From contig NZ_MAXC01000043.1 of assembly GCF_001693485.1 (NCBI RefSeq), positions 62,001 to 126,000 of the forward strand: DNA of 64,000 nucleotides. The letters run 5' to 3'. The DNA comes from Bradyrhizobium sp. LMTR 3. Lineage in GTDB: Bacteria > Pseudomonadota > Alphaproteobacteria > Rhizobiales > Xanthobacteraceae. The translations under genes and the position numbers were made by a program. The stretch's first letter is position 1, and every line of letters starts with the position of its first letter. Below the pieces are notes generated by a model. It did no database searches. It worked only from the letters and a program-made list of their open reading frames with translations, and was not told the DNA's origin. Below, piece by piece: positions 50,642-60,674 of the stretch.

Positions 50642-52024
50642 ATGCAATCGCCGTTCGAGACTGCGCCCATCGCCCCCGCCATTCCGATCACGTTCGCCAC
50701 CAAAACCACCTGGAGCGCGATCGCCAAAGACCTTCCCGATCCGGCCCGGCAGTTTGCGCTCGCCAATGATTTTACCGCCAAGCCCGGCAAGTGCCTGACG
50801 CTGCCGGCGCCCGACGGGAAGATCGCGCAGGTCGTGTTCGGACTTGATGAAGAGACCGCCAAGTCGCGCGACCTGTTCCGTCCCGGCGCGCTGCCTGGCC
50901 TGTTGCCGCCGGGCGTCTATCGTTTCGCCAACGCGCCGCACGATCTACGCCTGGCGACGCTCGCCTTTGCCCTGGGGAGCTACCGCTTCGGCCGCTACCG
51001 CAAAGCCGAACAGCCCGAGGTCCGGCTGGTGCCGCCCGACGGCGTCGATATCGCCGACATCGCGCGGATGGCGGAAGGGGTGGCGCTGGCGCGCGACCTG
51101 ATCAATACGCCGTCGAACGACATGGGGCCGGAGCAACTGGCGGAAGCCGCGAAGGTATTGGCGGCGCGTTTCGGCGCCAGCTTCGACTGCATCGTCGGCG
51201 ACGACCTCGTGCAGCAGAACTTTCCGCTGATCCACGCGGTCGGCATGGCCTCGGCGCGTGCCCCGCGCCTGATCGACCTGAGCTGGGGCGATCCCACCGC
51301 TCCCAAAGTGACGCTGGTCGGCAAGGGCGTCTGCTTCGATACCGGCGGGCTCGACCTAAAGCCGTCCAGCGGCATGCTGATCATGAAAAAGGACATGGGC
51401 GGCGCCGCCAATGTGCTGGCGCTGGCGCAGATGGTGATGGACGCAAAGCTGAAGGTCCGCCTGCGCGTCCTGATCCCCGCGGTCGAGAACGCAGTCGCCG
51501 GAAACGCCTTCCGTCCGCTCGACATCTTCAAGTCGCGCAAGGGACCTAACGTGGAGATCGGCAATACCGATGCCGAGGGACGGTTGGTGTTGGCAGATGC
51601 GCTGGCCTTGGCGGACGAAGACAAACCGGATCTGTTGATTGACTTGGGCACACTGACCGGCGCAGCGCGGGTGGCGCTTGGACCGGATTTGCCGCCCTTT
51701 TACACCCATGATGAGACGCTCGCCGAAAGCGTCGCAGCGCATGCGAAACGGGAGAACGATCCATTGTGGCGAATGCCGCTGTGGCCACCCTATGATTCGT
51801 GGCTGGATTCGAAGGTCGCCGACATCAACAACGCGCCGTCGGGCGGCTTTGCCGGCTCGATCACCTGCGCCTTGTTCCTGCAGCGCTTCGTCACCGATGC
51901 CAAAAGCTGGCTGCATGTCGATATCTACGGCTGGACGCCTTCCGCAAAACCCGCGCGTCCCGAAGGCGGCGAATGCCAGGCCGCACGCGCGATCTACAAA
52001 CTGTTGAGCGAACGCTATGCATGA
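50642..52024 (+). CDS. Leucyl aminopeptidase family (M17) protein
   Basis: A 460-residue M17 metallopeptidase. The catalytic domain has the metal-binding blocks VGKGVCFDTGGLDLKPSSG, IMKKDMGGAANVLALAQM and NTDAEGRLVLADALALA. The N-terminal half (about 1-170) is the regulatory/oligomerisation domain. It removes N-terminal residues from peptides in the cytosol. It overlaps the next gene by 8 bases. Confidence 0.93.
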   Translation: MQSPFETAPIAPAIPITFATKTTWSAIAKDLPDPARQFALANDFTAKPGKCLTLPAPDGKIAQVVFGLDEETAKSRDLFRPGALPGLLPPGVYRFANAPHDLRLATLAFALGSYRFGRYRKAEQPEVRLVPPDGVDIADIARMAEGVALARDLINTPSNDMGPEQLAEAAKVLAARFGASFDCIVGDDLVQQNFPLIHAVGMASARAPRLIDLSWGDPTAPKVTLVGKGVCFDTGGLDLKPSSGMLIMKKDMGGAANVLALAQMVMDAKLKVRLRVLIPAVENAVAGNAFRPLDIFKSRKGPNVEIGNTDAEGRLVLADALALADEDKPDLLIDLGTLTGAARVALGPDLPPFYTHDETLAESVAAHAKRENDPLWRMPLWPPYDSWLDSKVADINNAPSGGFAGSITCALFLQRFVTDAKSWLHVDIYGWTPSAKPARPEGGECQAARAIYKLLSERYA

Positions 52025-52859
52025 TCCGCGCCTGACGCCGGCACGGCCCGAAATCGCCGCGAAATATCTCGAAGGTAAGGTAAAGGCCGCCCGCTATGTG
52101 TCCGGCGAGGAATTTTGCGTGTGTGAGGCGATCGCGCCGCTGTGGGAGCGACCTGCCGCGGGCGCCATGATGCTGACGCAGGCGCTGAAGGGCGAACGCA
52201 TCACGATCTACGACCGCAATGGCGAAGGATTTGCGTGGGGCCAACTCGCGAGCGACGGCTATGTCGGCTGGATTCCGGATGCCGCGCTGGCAAAGCCTGC
52301 GGCCGCACCGACGCACAAGGTCACGGCGCTGAGGACCTTCGCGTTTCCGGGCCCCTCGATCAAGCTGCCGCCGGTCGAGACGCTGACGACGGGAACAAGG
52401 GTGACGGTCATGCGCGAAGACGGCGCGTTCGCCATTACAAGCGAAGGCTGGTATCTGCCGCGCCATCATCTCGGCAGCCTCGACGCGGTGGAAAAGGATT
52501 TCGTCGCGGTTGCCGAACGCTTCATCGGCACGCCCTATCTTTGGGGCGGCAAGAGCTCGCTCGGTATCGATTGTTCCGGCCTCGTCCAGGTATCGCTGAA
52601 CGCCGCCGGCACCGGCTGCCCGCGCGATAGCGACATGCAGGAGGGAGGCCTCGGCCGGGCATTGAGTCCCGCCGAGATGACGAAGCTGCAGCGCGGCGAT
52701 CTGATCTTCTGGCAGGGCCACGTCGCGATCGTTCGCGACGCCGACAGCATCGTGCATGCCAACGCGCACCACATGGCGACGGTGGTGGAGAGCACGCAGG
52801 AGGCTATTGCACGGATCAAGGCCGTCGGCAGCGAGGTGACCGCGATCAAGCGGCTGTAG
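52017..52859 (+). CDS. NlpC/P60 (C40) peptidase with SH3 domains
   Basis: A 280-residue cysteine peptidase. Two bacterial SH3-like domains (about 40-160, e.g. DGYVGWIPDAAL) precede an NlpC/P60 domain with catalytic Cys in LGIDCSGLVQ, His in WQGHVAIVRD, and third residue in HANAHH. No signal peptide is visible, so it may act on internalised muropeptides, as recyclers do. Start overlaps the M17 gene, so both are coupled. Confidence 0.9.
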   Translation: MHDPRLTPARPEIAAKYLEGKVKAARYVSGEEFCVCEAIAPLWERPAAGAMMLTQALKGERITIYDRNGEGFAWGQLASDGYVGWIPDAALAKPAAAPTHKVTALRTFAFPGPSIKLPPVETLTTGTRVTVMREDGAFAITSEGWYLPRHHLGSLDAVEKDFVAVAERFIGTPYLWGGKSSLGIDCSGLVQVSLNAAGTGCPRDSDMQEGGLGRALSPAEMTKLQRGDLIFWQGHVAIVRDADSIVHANAHHMATVVESTQEAIARIKAVGSEVTAIKRL

Positions 52860-52868
52860 CCTCGCACC

Positions 52869-52963
52869 GTCATTCCGGGGCACGCGCGTACGCGCGTGAA
52901 CCCGGAATCTCGCTCAGGTTATCTCTGGATTCCGGGTTCGCGCTGCGCGCGCCCCGGAATGAC
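52869..52963. repeat. Inverted repeat GTCATTCCGGGGC family, second copy
   Basis: Twin of 23230-23322, between the NlpC/P60 gene and the convergent ABC ATPase gene. Confidence 0.8.
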
Positions 52964-52965
52964 GG

Positions 52966-54591
52966 TCAGGTCGCGGCCGCACCGCCCGGAACCGCCTCGA
53001 TCCGGAACGCGGCAGCGAACAGGGCGCGGGTGTAGTCGCTCTTCGGGTTTTTGAACAGCTCCGCGGCCGGCCCCTCCTCCACCACCTTGCCGTGACGCAT
53101 CACGATCAGATGGCTGGCCAGCGAGGCCACGACGCGCAAATCGTGCGAGATGAACATGTAGGTCAGATCGCGCTTGCGCTGCAGCTCGCGCAGCAGGTCG
53201 ACCATCTGCGCCTGGAACAGCATGTCGAGCGCGCTGGTCGGCTCGTCCAGCACGACAAAATTCGGCTCCAGCACCACCGCGCGCGCAATCGAGATACGCT
53301 GGCGCTGGCCACCGGAAAATTCATGCGGATAGCGGAATCGCGTCGCCGGATCGAGACCGACGTCTGTGAGCGCCTTGACGACGCGCGCCTCGCGCTCTTC
53401 ACGCGACAGCGACCTCTGATGCACGCTCAGGCCTTCGGCGACGATATCGCCGACCGACATGCGCGGGCTGAGTGCGCCGAACGGATCCTGAAACACGATC
53501 TGCATGTCGCGACGGTGCGGCAGCATGGCCTTGAAGCGCAGGCCCTGGATGTTGTTGCCGAGGAACACGATTGGGCCGTCGGAGGAAATCAGCCGGAGCA
53601 GCGCGAGACCCAGTGTGGTCTTGCCCGAGCCGGATTCGCCGACGACGCCGAGCGTCTCGCCCTTGCGGACCGCGACGCTGACGCCATCCACAGCCTTGAT
53701 GTGGCCGACGGTCGAGCGCAACAGCCCGCGCTTGATCGGAAACCAGACCTTGAGATTGTCGGCCGACATCACCACCGGCTCGTTGGGCCGCGGCGGCGCC
53801 GGATCGGGCTTGGGCTCGGCCGCGAGCAGCGCGCGGGTATAGGCGTGCTTCGGCGCGGTGAAAACCTGTTCGACCGGCCCTTGCTCGACGATCTTGCCCG
53901 AATTCATGACGCAGACCACGTCGGCGATGCGGCGGACGATGCCGAGGTCATGGGTGATGAACAGCATGCTCATGCCGAGCCGGGACCTGATCTCCGCGAG
54001 CAGCGCCAGGATCTGGGCCTGCACCGTGACGTCAAGCGCGGTGGTCGGCTCGTCCGCGATCAGAAGGTCCGGCTCGTTGGCGAGCGCCATCGCGATCATG
54101 ACGCGCTGGCGCTGGCCGCCGGACAATTGGTGCGGATAGCTCTTCAACCTGGTTTCGGGATCGGGAATGCCGACCTGCGTCAAGAGCTCGAGCGTGCGCG
54201 CCCGCGCCATCTGCCCGCCGATGCCGTTGTGCAGGGAAAGAATCTCGCCGATCTGCGCCTCGATCGTGTGCAGCGGATTGAGCGAGGTCATCGGCTCCTG
54301 GAAAATGATCGAGATGTCGTTGCCGCGGATCTTGCGCATCTCGTTTTCCGACGCGCGCAAGAGATCGCTGCCACGGAAGCGGATGTGGCCTGAGGGATGC
54401 GAGGCGCTCGGATAAGGCAGCAGTCTCAGGATCGACAATGCACTGACGGATTTGCCGGAGCCGGATTCACCGACCAGCGCCACGCATTCACCGCGCTTGA
54501 CGGAGAACGAGACACGATCGACCGCAAGCGTATCGCCGAACGCCACCGAGAGGTCGCGGACATCGAGCAGAGGCTGGTTGATGGCGTCCAT
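52966..54591 (-). CDS. Peptide ABC transporter dual ATPase (YejF-like)
   Basis: A 541-residue protein with two ABC cassettes. First: Walker A VGESGSGKSVSALS, signature LSGGQRQRVMIAMALA, Walker B LLIADEPTTALDV. Second, from about residue 275: VVGESGSGKTTLGLALL, FSGGQRQRISIARAVV, FVVLDEPTSALDM. Both half-sites look intact. It energises the permeases encoded just upstream. Last gene of the leftward Yej-type cluster. Confidence 0.94.
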   Translation of the reverse strand: MDAINQPLLDVRDLSVAFGDTLAVDRVSFSVKRGECVALVGESGSGKSVSALSILRLLPYPSASHPSGHIRFRGSDLLRASENEMRKIRGNDISIIFQEPMTSLNPLHTIEAQIGEILSLHNGIGGQMARARTLELLTQVGIPDPETRLKSYPHQLSGGQRQRVMIAMALANEPDLLIADEPTTALDVTVQAQILALLAEIRSRLGMSMLFITHDLGIVRRIADVVCVMNSGKIVEQGPVEQVFTAPKHAYTRALLAAEPKPDPAPPRPNEPVVMSADNLKVWFPIKRGLLRSTVGHIKAVDGVSVAVRKGETLGVVGESGSGKTTLGLALLRLISSDGPIVFLGNNIQGLRFKAMLPHRRDMQIVFQDPFGALSPRMSVGDIVAEGLSVHQRSLSREEREARVVKALTDVGLDPATRFRYPHEFSGGQRQRISIARAVVLEPNFVVLDEPTSALDMLFQAQMVDLLRELQRKRDLTYMFISHDLRVVASLASHLIVMRHGKVVEEGPAAELFKNPKSDYTRALFAAAFRIEAVPGGAAAT

Positions 54592-54601
54592 GCGCGAGCC
54601 C

Positions 54602-55780
54602 TTACCGGAACGTCTTGCGTGGATCGAAGGCGTCGCGCGCGGCTTCGCCGATGAAGATCAGCAGCGACAGCATGATCGCGACCGAGAAGAAGCCGGTGAA
54701 GCCGAGCCACGGCGCCTGCACATTGGCCTTGCCCTGCGCCAGCAATTCGCCGAGCGACGGCGAGCCGGGCGGCAGGCCGAAGCCGAGGAAGTCGAGCGCC
54801 GTCAGTGTCATCACCGATGACGACACGATGAACGGCAGGAATGTCATGGTCGCCACCATCGCGTTCGGCAGCAGATGGCGGAACATGATAACGGCGTTGG
54901 AGACGCCGAGCGCGCGGGCCGCCTGGATATACTCAAAATTGCGCCCGCGCAGGAATTCGGCGCGCACCAGGCCCACCAGCGACACCCAGGAGAACAGCAG
55001 GAGGATGCCGAGCAGGACGAAGAAGCCCGGCGGCAACACCGCTGAGATGATCAGAAGCAGATAGAGCGAGGGGATCGCAGTCCAGACCTCGATGAACCGC
55101 TGGAAGGAGAGATCGATCCAGCCGCCGAAATAGCCCTGCACACCGCCGGCGGCGATGCCGATGATCGAGGAGATAATGGTGAGCGTCAGCCCAAACAGCA
55201 CCGAGATGCGAAAACCATAGATCAGGCGGGCGACCACGTCCCGACCTTGATCATCGGTGCCGAGCCAGTTGTATTCGAGGTCGCTGCAGCCCGTGAGACC
55301 CTTCCTCTGCACGACCTCCTTGCATTGCGCTTCCGTCAACATCCAGGTTGGCGGGGACGGCGCCGGCGTCGGCAGGTCGAGGTTGTGGGTGGCGTAGGAA
55401 TAACGGATCAGCGGCCAGACGATGGTGCCGCCCTTGGCCGCGATCTGCTTCTGCAGGTACGGGTCGCGATAGTCCGCGGCGGTCTCGAAGTCGCCGCCGA
55501 AGGTAGTTTCGGAATAGCTGACGAACGCCGGCCAGTAGAGATGGCCGTCATACTTGATCAGGAAGGGCCGGTCGTTGGCGATCAGTTCGGCGAACAGCGA
55601 AACCACGAACAGGATCGTGAAGATCCAGAACGACCAATAGCCGCGCCGGTTGGCCTTGAAGTTCTGCCAGCGGCGGCGGTTGAGCGGCGAAGGCGCAAAA
55701 ACATGGCTTACGACCGGAACCGCCGCGCCGAGCGGCGACTGCGTCGAGGTCTCAACCGGTTGGCGTGCGGTGATCGTCAT
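54602..55780 (-). CDS. Peptide ABC transporter permease (YejE-like)
   Basis: A 392-residue DppC-type permease with a long N-terminal extension and a periplasmic stretch between helix 1 (about 48-66) and the core. The EAA-loop region reads YIQAARALGVSNAVIMFRHL. GTDDQGRDVVARLIYGFRIS is the typical DppC/YejE motif. ATG at 55780 overlaps the stop of the upstream permease gene (ATGA). Confidence 0.94.
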   Translation of the reverse strand: MTITARQPVETSTQSPLGAAVPVVSHVFAPSPLNRRRWQNFKANRRGYWSFWIFTILFVVSLFAELIANDRPFLIKYDGHLYWPAFVSYSETTFGGDFETAADYRDPYLQKQIAAKGGTIVWPLIRYSYATHNLDLPTPAPSPPTWMLTEAQCKEVVQRKGLTGCSDLEYNWLGTDDQGRDVVARLIYGFRISVLFGLTLTIISSIIGIAAGGVQGYFGGWIDLSFQRFIEVWTAIPSLYLLLIISAVLPPGFFVLLGILLLFSWVSLVGLVRAEFLRGRNFEYIQAARALGVSNAVIMFRHLLPNAMVATMTFLPFIVSSSVMTLTALDFLGFGLPPGSPSLGELLAQGKANVQAPWLGFTGFFSVAIMLSLLIFIGEAARDAFDPRKTFR

Positions 55781-56889
55781 CAGACCTCGCGAGCCTCGAA
55801 ATCGATCCGCGGGTCGATCCACATGTAAGTGAGATCCGAGATCAGATTGATCAGGAGGCCGACCAGCGAAAAGATAAACAGCGTGCCGAACACCACGGGA
55901 TAGTCGCGATTCAGCACGCTCTCGAATCCGAGCAGACCAAGGCCGTCGAGCGAGAAGATGGTCTCGATCAGGAGCGAGCCGGAGAAGAAGGCGCCAATGA
56001 ACGCGCTCGGGAAGCCCGCGATCACGATCAGCATCGCATTGCGAAAGATGTGACCGTACAGCACCTGCCGCTCGCCGCAGCCCTTGGCGCGCGCGGTCAT
56101 CACATACTGCTTGCGGATCTCGTCGAGGAACGAGTTCTTGGTCAGCAGCGTCATGGTGGCAAACGCCCCGAGCGCCATCGAGATCAGCGGCAGCGTGAGG
56201 TGCCAGAAATAGTCGATGATCTTCCAGTACCAGGGGAATTGCGACCAGCCGTCCGAAGTCAGTCCGCGCAACGGGAAGATGTTGAAGAAGGAGCCGCCGG
56301 CGAACAAGATAATCAGCAGGATCGCGAACAGAAATCCCGGGATTGCGAAGCCGATAATGATCACCCCCGAGGTCCAGGTATCGAACTTCGTTCCGTCCTG
56401 CACGGCCTTGCGGATACCGAGCGGGATCGAGATCAGATAGGTGAGCAGCGTCATCCATATCCCGAGCGACATCGAGACCGGCAGCTTTTCCTTGACGAGC
56501 TGGATCACGCTGACGTCGCGGAAATAGCTCTTGCCGAAATCGAAGCGCGCGAAATTCCACACCATCAGCAGAAAGCGTTCATGCGCCGGCTTGTCGAACC
56601 CGAACTGCGCTTCCAGCTTCTTGATGAAATCGGGATCCAGTCCCTGCGCGCCGCGGTATTTTGAATTGACGGCGTCCGCCGCCGCGCCGACCTGGGGCCG
56701 CGAACCGAAATCGCCGCCGGAGGAGCCCGACACGCGGGAGGAGCCACCAGTATCGGCGCCAGATAGCTGCGCCAGGACGCGCTCGACCGGGCCGCCGGGG
56801 GCAAACTGCACAACCACGAAAGATACGAACAGGATGCCGAGCAAGGTCGGTATCATCAGGAGAATGCGACGGGCGATATAGGCGGTCAT
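55780..56889 (-). CDS. Peptide ABC transporter permease (YejB-like)
   Basis: A 369-residue DppB-type permease: MTAYIARRILLMIPTLLGIL, an elongated periplasmic loop with GGSSRVSGSSGGDFGSRPQV (Gly/Ser-rich), then the EAA region YVMTARAKGCGERQVLYGHI. The long loop is characteristic of YejB rather than DppB. Confidence 0.94.
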   Translation of the reverse strand: MTAYIARRILLMIPTLLGILFVSFVVVQFAPGGPVERVLAQLSGADTGGSSRVSGSSGGDFGSRPQVGAAADAVNSKYRGAQGLDPDFIKKLEAQFGFDKPAHERFLLMVWNFARFDFGKSYFRDVSVIQLVKEKLPVSMSLGIWMTLLTYLISIPLGIRKAVQDGTKFDTWTSGVIIIGFAIPGFLFAILLIILFAGGSFFNIFPLRGLTSDGWSQFPWYWKIIDYFWHLTLPLISMALGAFATMTLLTKNSFLDEIRKQYVMTARAKGCGERQVLYGHIFRNAMLIVIAGFPSAFIGAFFSGSLLIETIFSLDGLGLLGFESVLNRDYPVVFGTLFIFSLVGLLINLISDLTYMWIDPRIDFEAREV

Positions 56890-56892
56890 GTA

Positions 56893-58761
56893 TTATTTCG
56901 CCTGCTCGAGCTTGGCAGCCTTGGCGGCGTCATACCACCAGTTCTCCGGCGCACCGGTGCCTTGCGTGTAGCGCGCCGGCTTTTCCGGATGCGCGAACAC
57001 GTCCCAATAGGCGATCGGATGATTGGTGCGATACCATTGCGGCACCCAGTAGCGGCCGGCGCGGAACACGCGGTCGAGCGCGCGGCAGGCGATCGTCAGA
57101 TCGGCACGCGTTTCAGCGCCGATGGCCTTGTCGACCAGCGCGTCGATCGCGGGGTTCGCCACGCCCGCCAAATTGTACGATCCCTTGGTGGCGGCGGCGT
57201 GCGACGTGAAGTACGGCCGCAAGCTGTCGCCAGGCGTCGGCGACATGCTGAGGCGCATCACCGTCATATCGAAGTCGAAGGACTCGACCCGCGCGCGATA
57301 CTGCACGGCGTCGATCAACCGGATGCTGGCCTCAATGCCGAGCTGGCCGAGATTCTTGATGAAGGGCGCATGGTGCGGCTGAAACGACGGCTCGTCGAGC
57401 AGGAATTCAATCGTAAAGACCTCGCCGTTCGGCAACAGCCGCTTGCCATCTTTGACGGGGAGTTTTGCCTCCTGCAGCAATTGCTGCGCCTTGCGCAGCA
57501 GCTTTCGGTCCTGGCCCGATCCGTCCGACACCGGTGGCACGAACGGCTCGCCGAACACATCGTCCGGCACCTGTCCGCGGAATGGCTCGAGCAGCTTCAG
57601 CTCTTCCGGCGAGGGCAGTCCGGTCGCCACCATGTCTGAATTCTGGAACGGAGAGGCCGTGCGCGCATAGGCGCCGTACATCACCGTCTTGTTGGTCCAT
57701 TCGAAATCGAACGCATGGATGATCGCTTCGCGCACCTTGGGGTCTTTGAACTTGTCGCGACGGGTGTTGAAGAACCAGCCCTGCCCGCCCGACGGCAGTT
57801 CATCCGGCAGGGTCTCGCGCTTGACGCGGCCGTCCTTGATCGCCGGAAAGTCGTAACGCGTCGCCCAGATGCGCGCGGTGAACTCCTCGCGATAGAGGTA
57901 ATTCTTGCCGGTAAAGCCTTCGAACGCCACATCGCGGTCGCGATAGAACTCGTAACGCACTGTGTCGAAATTGTAACTGCCGCGGTTGACGGGAAGATCG
58001 GCCGCCCACCAATCCTTGACCCGGTCAAATTCGACGTAGCGGTTTATCTCGTATCGCCCGACCTTGTACGGCCCCGAGCCGAGCGGAATGTCCGTGGTCG
58101 ACTCCTCGAACGGACGCGTCGCGTAATAGGCCTTGGAGAAGATCGGCAGGCCCGCAACATAGAGTGGGACGTCACGCGCACGGTTCGGCGCAAAGGTGAC
58201 GGTCACCTTCTCGTCGTCCTCCGCCTCCGCCTTCACGAAGTCGCGGAGTTGCACCATGATCAGCGGATGGCCCTTTTCCTTCAGTGTGTTCAGCGAGAAG
58301 GCGACATCATGCGCAGTCAATTTCGAGCCGTCATGAAACCGTGCCTCAGGGCGCATCGTGAAGCGGTAGGTCAGCTTGTCGGGCGAAATCCAAACCGACT
58401 TGGCGGCAAGGCCGTACACCGCGTCGGGCTCGTCGGTCGCACGCGCCATCAGCGCCGCAAAGGTCAGCTCCATGCCCTTCGCGCCTTCGCCCTTGAGGAT
58501 GAAGGCGTTGAAGGAATTGAACGTATGGAAGGATTGATTGTAGGCGCGGGTCGACGGGATCGAGGAAAACACCCCGCCTTTCGGCGCTTGCGGATTCACG
58601 TAGTCGAGATGCTTGAAGTCAGCCGGGTATTTCAGGTCGCCGAACACCGACATGCCGTGCATCTCGGCGCCGCCATTGTCGGCAGCGGCGGTGCGAAATC
58701 GGCTGGCGCAGAGCGTACCGATGCCGAGGCCGAGCGCGTGCCGACGGGTGATTAGCGCCAT
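56893..58761 (-). CDS. ABC peptide-binding protein 2 (YejA-like, Tat leader)
   Basis: A 622-residue family 5 binding protein. The N-terminus ITRRHALGLGIGTLCASRF is a twin-arginine signal. Mature part: FGDLKYPADFKHLDYVNPQA and PKGGVFSSIPSTRAYNQSFH, typical of YejA. ATG at 58761 has AAGGA 7 bases upstream. It lies 11 bases after the stop of a paralogous binding protein and 3 bases before yejB. Confidence 0.93.
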   Translation of the reverse strand: MALITRRHALGLGIGTLCASRFRTAAADNGGAEMHGMSVFGDLKYPADFKHLDYVNPQAPKGGVFSSIPSTRAYNQSFHTFNSFNAFILKGEGAKGMELTFAALMARATDEPDAVYGLAAKSVWISPDKLTYRFTMRPEARFHDGSKLTAHDVAFSLNTLKEKGHPLIMVQLRDFVKAEAEDDEKVTVTFAPNRARDVPLYVAGLPIFSKAYYATRPFEESTTDIPLGSGPYKVGRYEINRYVEFDRVKDWWAADLPVNRGSYNFDTVRYEFYRDRDVAFEGFTGKNYLYREEFTARIWATRYDFPAIKDGRVKRETLPDELPSGGQGWFFNTRRDKFKDPKVREAIIHAFDFEWTNKTVMYGAYARTASPFQNSDMVATGLPSPEELKLLEPFRGQVPDDVFGEPFVPPVSDGSGQDRKLLRKAQQLLQEAKLPVKDGKRLLPNGEVFTIEFLLDEPSFQPHHAPFIKNLGQLGIEASIRLIDAVQYRARVESFDFDMTVMRLSMSPTPGDSLRPYFTSHAAATKGSYNLAGVANPAIDALVDKAIGAETRADLTIACRALDRVFRAGRYWVPQWYRTNHPIAYWDVFAHPEKPARYTQGTGAPENWWYDAAKAAKLEQAK

Positions 58762-58772
58762 GCGCGATTCCT

Positions 58773-60674
58773 TCAACTGCGCCTGCCGATCTTGGCTGCC
58801 TTGTCGGCATCGTACCACCATAGCGATGGGAAGCCCGACAAGCCGTACTTCGGCAATTCGGACGGCCTGCCGAAGCGATCCCAACGCGCGGTGCGGACCT
58901 TGGGATAATTCCACTGCGGCACGACATAGTGATTCCAGAGCAGCACACGATCGAGCGCCCTCGTCGCCGCAACAAGATCTTCCCGGCCCTTGGCATAGAT
59001 CAGCCGCTCGATCAATTTGTCGACCGCGGGATTCTTGATGCCGATGATGTTGCGCGAACCTGCCATGTCCGCCGCCTGCGAACTCCAATACTCGCGCTGT
59101 TCATTTCCGGGTGACAACGATTCCGCCCAAGAGGAGACGACTACATCGAAATCCCAGCTACGGAGCCGGTTTTCATACTGTGTCGGATCGATCGTGCGCA
59201 CGCTTACATTGATACCTAGCCGCTCCAAAGAAGGTTTGAAAAACAGCATGACCCGTTCGAAGGTTGGGTCTGCACCAAGCAATTCGAGCGTAAATGGCGC
59301 TCCCGTCTTGCTGTCGACCAGCTTGCGCTCGCGCACCTCATAGCCGGCTTCCTTGAGCAGGCGCAGCGCCTCACGAAGATTTTCGCGAACCGCCTCGGGA
59401 CTGCCGCCGACCGGATTGGTATAGGGCTTGGTGAACACTTCGGGCGGCACTTCCGCGCGGACGGCCTCGAGTATTTCCAACTCCGTGCCTTGCGGCAGGC
59501 CGCTTGATGCCAGTTCGGTGCCGTCGAAATAGCTGCTGATGCGCTTGTACTGACCGAAGAAGATCTGCTTGTTCATTTCCTCGAAGTCGAACGCAAAATT
59601 CAGCGCGCGACGCACCCGCGGATCCTTGAACTGGTCACGCCGGACATTCAGCGCGAACGCCTGCATGATTCCAGAACTGCGGTTCGGAAACTCCTCCAGT
59701 AGCACGCGCTTGTCATTGACGGCCGGAAAGTCGTAGGCCGTCGCCCAGTTCTTCGCGCTGTTTTCGGTTCGCCAATCGACCTGGTCGCCCTTGAACGCCT
59801 CGAGCGCGACCGTCGAGTCCCGGAAGTATTCCAGACGCAGCTCATCGAAATTGTTGCGGCCGACATTGGTGCTGGAATCGCGCCCCCAATGGTCGTTCAC
59901 CCGCTCCAACGTTATCGTCCTGCCTGGGACAAACTCCTTGATGCGATAGGCACCCGAGCCCAGCGGCCTCTCTAGCGTCGTCGCACCGATATCACGCTTG
60001 CGACCCTCGCTGTCGGTGCCCTCCCACCAATGCTTCGGCAAGATCGTGAGTTGTCCGACGATCAGCGGGAGTTCGCGGTTGCCGGGCGCGTCGAAGCTGA
60101 ATTTTATGTTGCGATCACCGACCTTTTCAGCTTTCACCACATGGCGATAATAGGCCGAATACTGCGGATGATGTTGCTTGAACGCATTAAGGGAGAAGAT
60201 CACGTCGTCGGGCGTGACGGGATTCCCGTCATGCCATTTCGCCTCTCGCCGGAGGCGATAGGTCACCCAGGAGAAATCCTCGGGGTGGCTGACGGCTTCG
60301 GCCAGTTCGCCGTACTCGGTCGAAACCTCGTCCAGCGACTGCGTCATGAGAGATTCGTAAATCAACTGAACGCCGCCTGCGAGCGAGCCTTTGACGCCGG
60401 CAACCACTAGGTTGAAGTTGTCAAACGTACCGATCTGGATCTGACGTACGGTGCCGCCCTTCGGGGCCTCCGGATTGACATAGTCGAAGCGCTTGAAGTC
60501 TGCCGGATATTTGATTTCGCCGAACAGCGACAGAGCATGTCGAAAGGCTGGTTCGCCCGCGCCGGATTGTGCGTGCGCGACCGAAATTGCAGGGGTGCCC
60601 GGGGTAAGTCCCAGCGCAGGGGCCAGGGCAGCAACCGCGCCGCCCTGGAGAAGATGTCGTCGGGTAATTGCCAA
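58773..60674 (-). CDS. ABC peptide-binding protein 1 (YejA-like, Tat leader)
   Basis: A 633-residue family 5 binding protein paralogous to the next gene. N-terminal ITRRHLLQGGAVAALAPALG is a twin-arginine signal. Mature FGEIKYPADFKRFDYVNPEA and PKGGTVRQIQIGTFDNFNLV align with its neighbour. The TTG at 60674 is chosen because AGGA lies about 9 bases upstream and the leader starts there; the open frame goes to 60749. First gene of the five-gene Yej-type cluster. Confidence 0.92.
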   Translation of the reverse strand: MAITRRHLLQGGAVAALAPALGLTPGTPAISVAHAQSGAGEPAFRHALSLFGEIKYPADFKRFDYVNPEAPKGGTVRQIQIGTFDNFNLVVAGVKGSLAGGVQLIYESLMTQSLDEVSTEYGELAEAVSHPEDFSWVTYRLRREAKWHDGNPVTPDDVIFSLNAFKQHHPQYSAYYRHVVKAEKVGDRNIKFSFDAPGNRELPLIVGQLTILPKHWWEGTDSEGRKRDIGATTLERPLGSGAYRIKEFVPGRTITLERVNDHWGRDSSTNVGRNNFDELRLEYFRDSTVALEAFKGDQVDWRTENSAKNWATAYDFPAVNDKRVLLEEFPNRSSGIMQAFALNVRRDQFKDPRVRRALNFAFDFEEMNKQIFFGQYKRISSYFDGTELASSGLPQGTELEILEAVRAEVPPEVFTKPYTNPVGGSPEAVRENLREALRLLKEAGYEVRERKLVDSKTGAPFTLELLGADPTFERVMLFFKPSLERLGINVSVRTIDPTQYENRLRSWDFDVVVSSWAESLSPGNEQREYWSSQAADMAGSRNIIGIKNPAVDKLIERLIYAKGREDLVAATRALDRVLLWNHYVVPQWNYPKVRTARWDRFGRPSELPKYGLSGFPSLWWYDADKAAKIGRRS

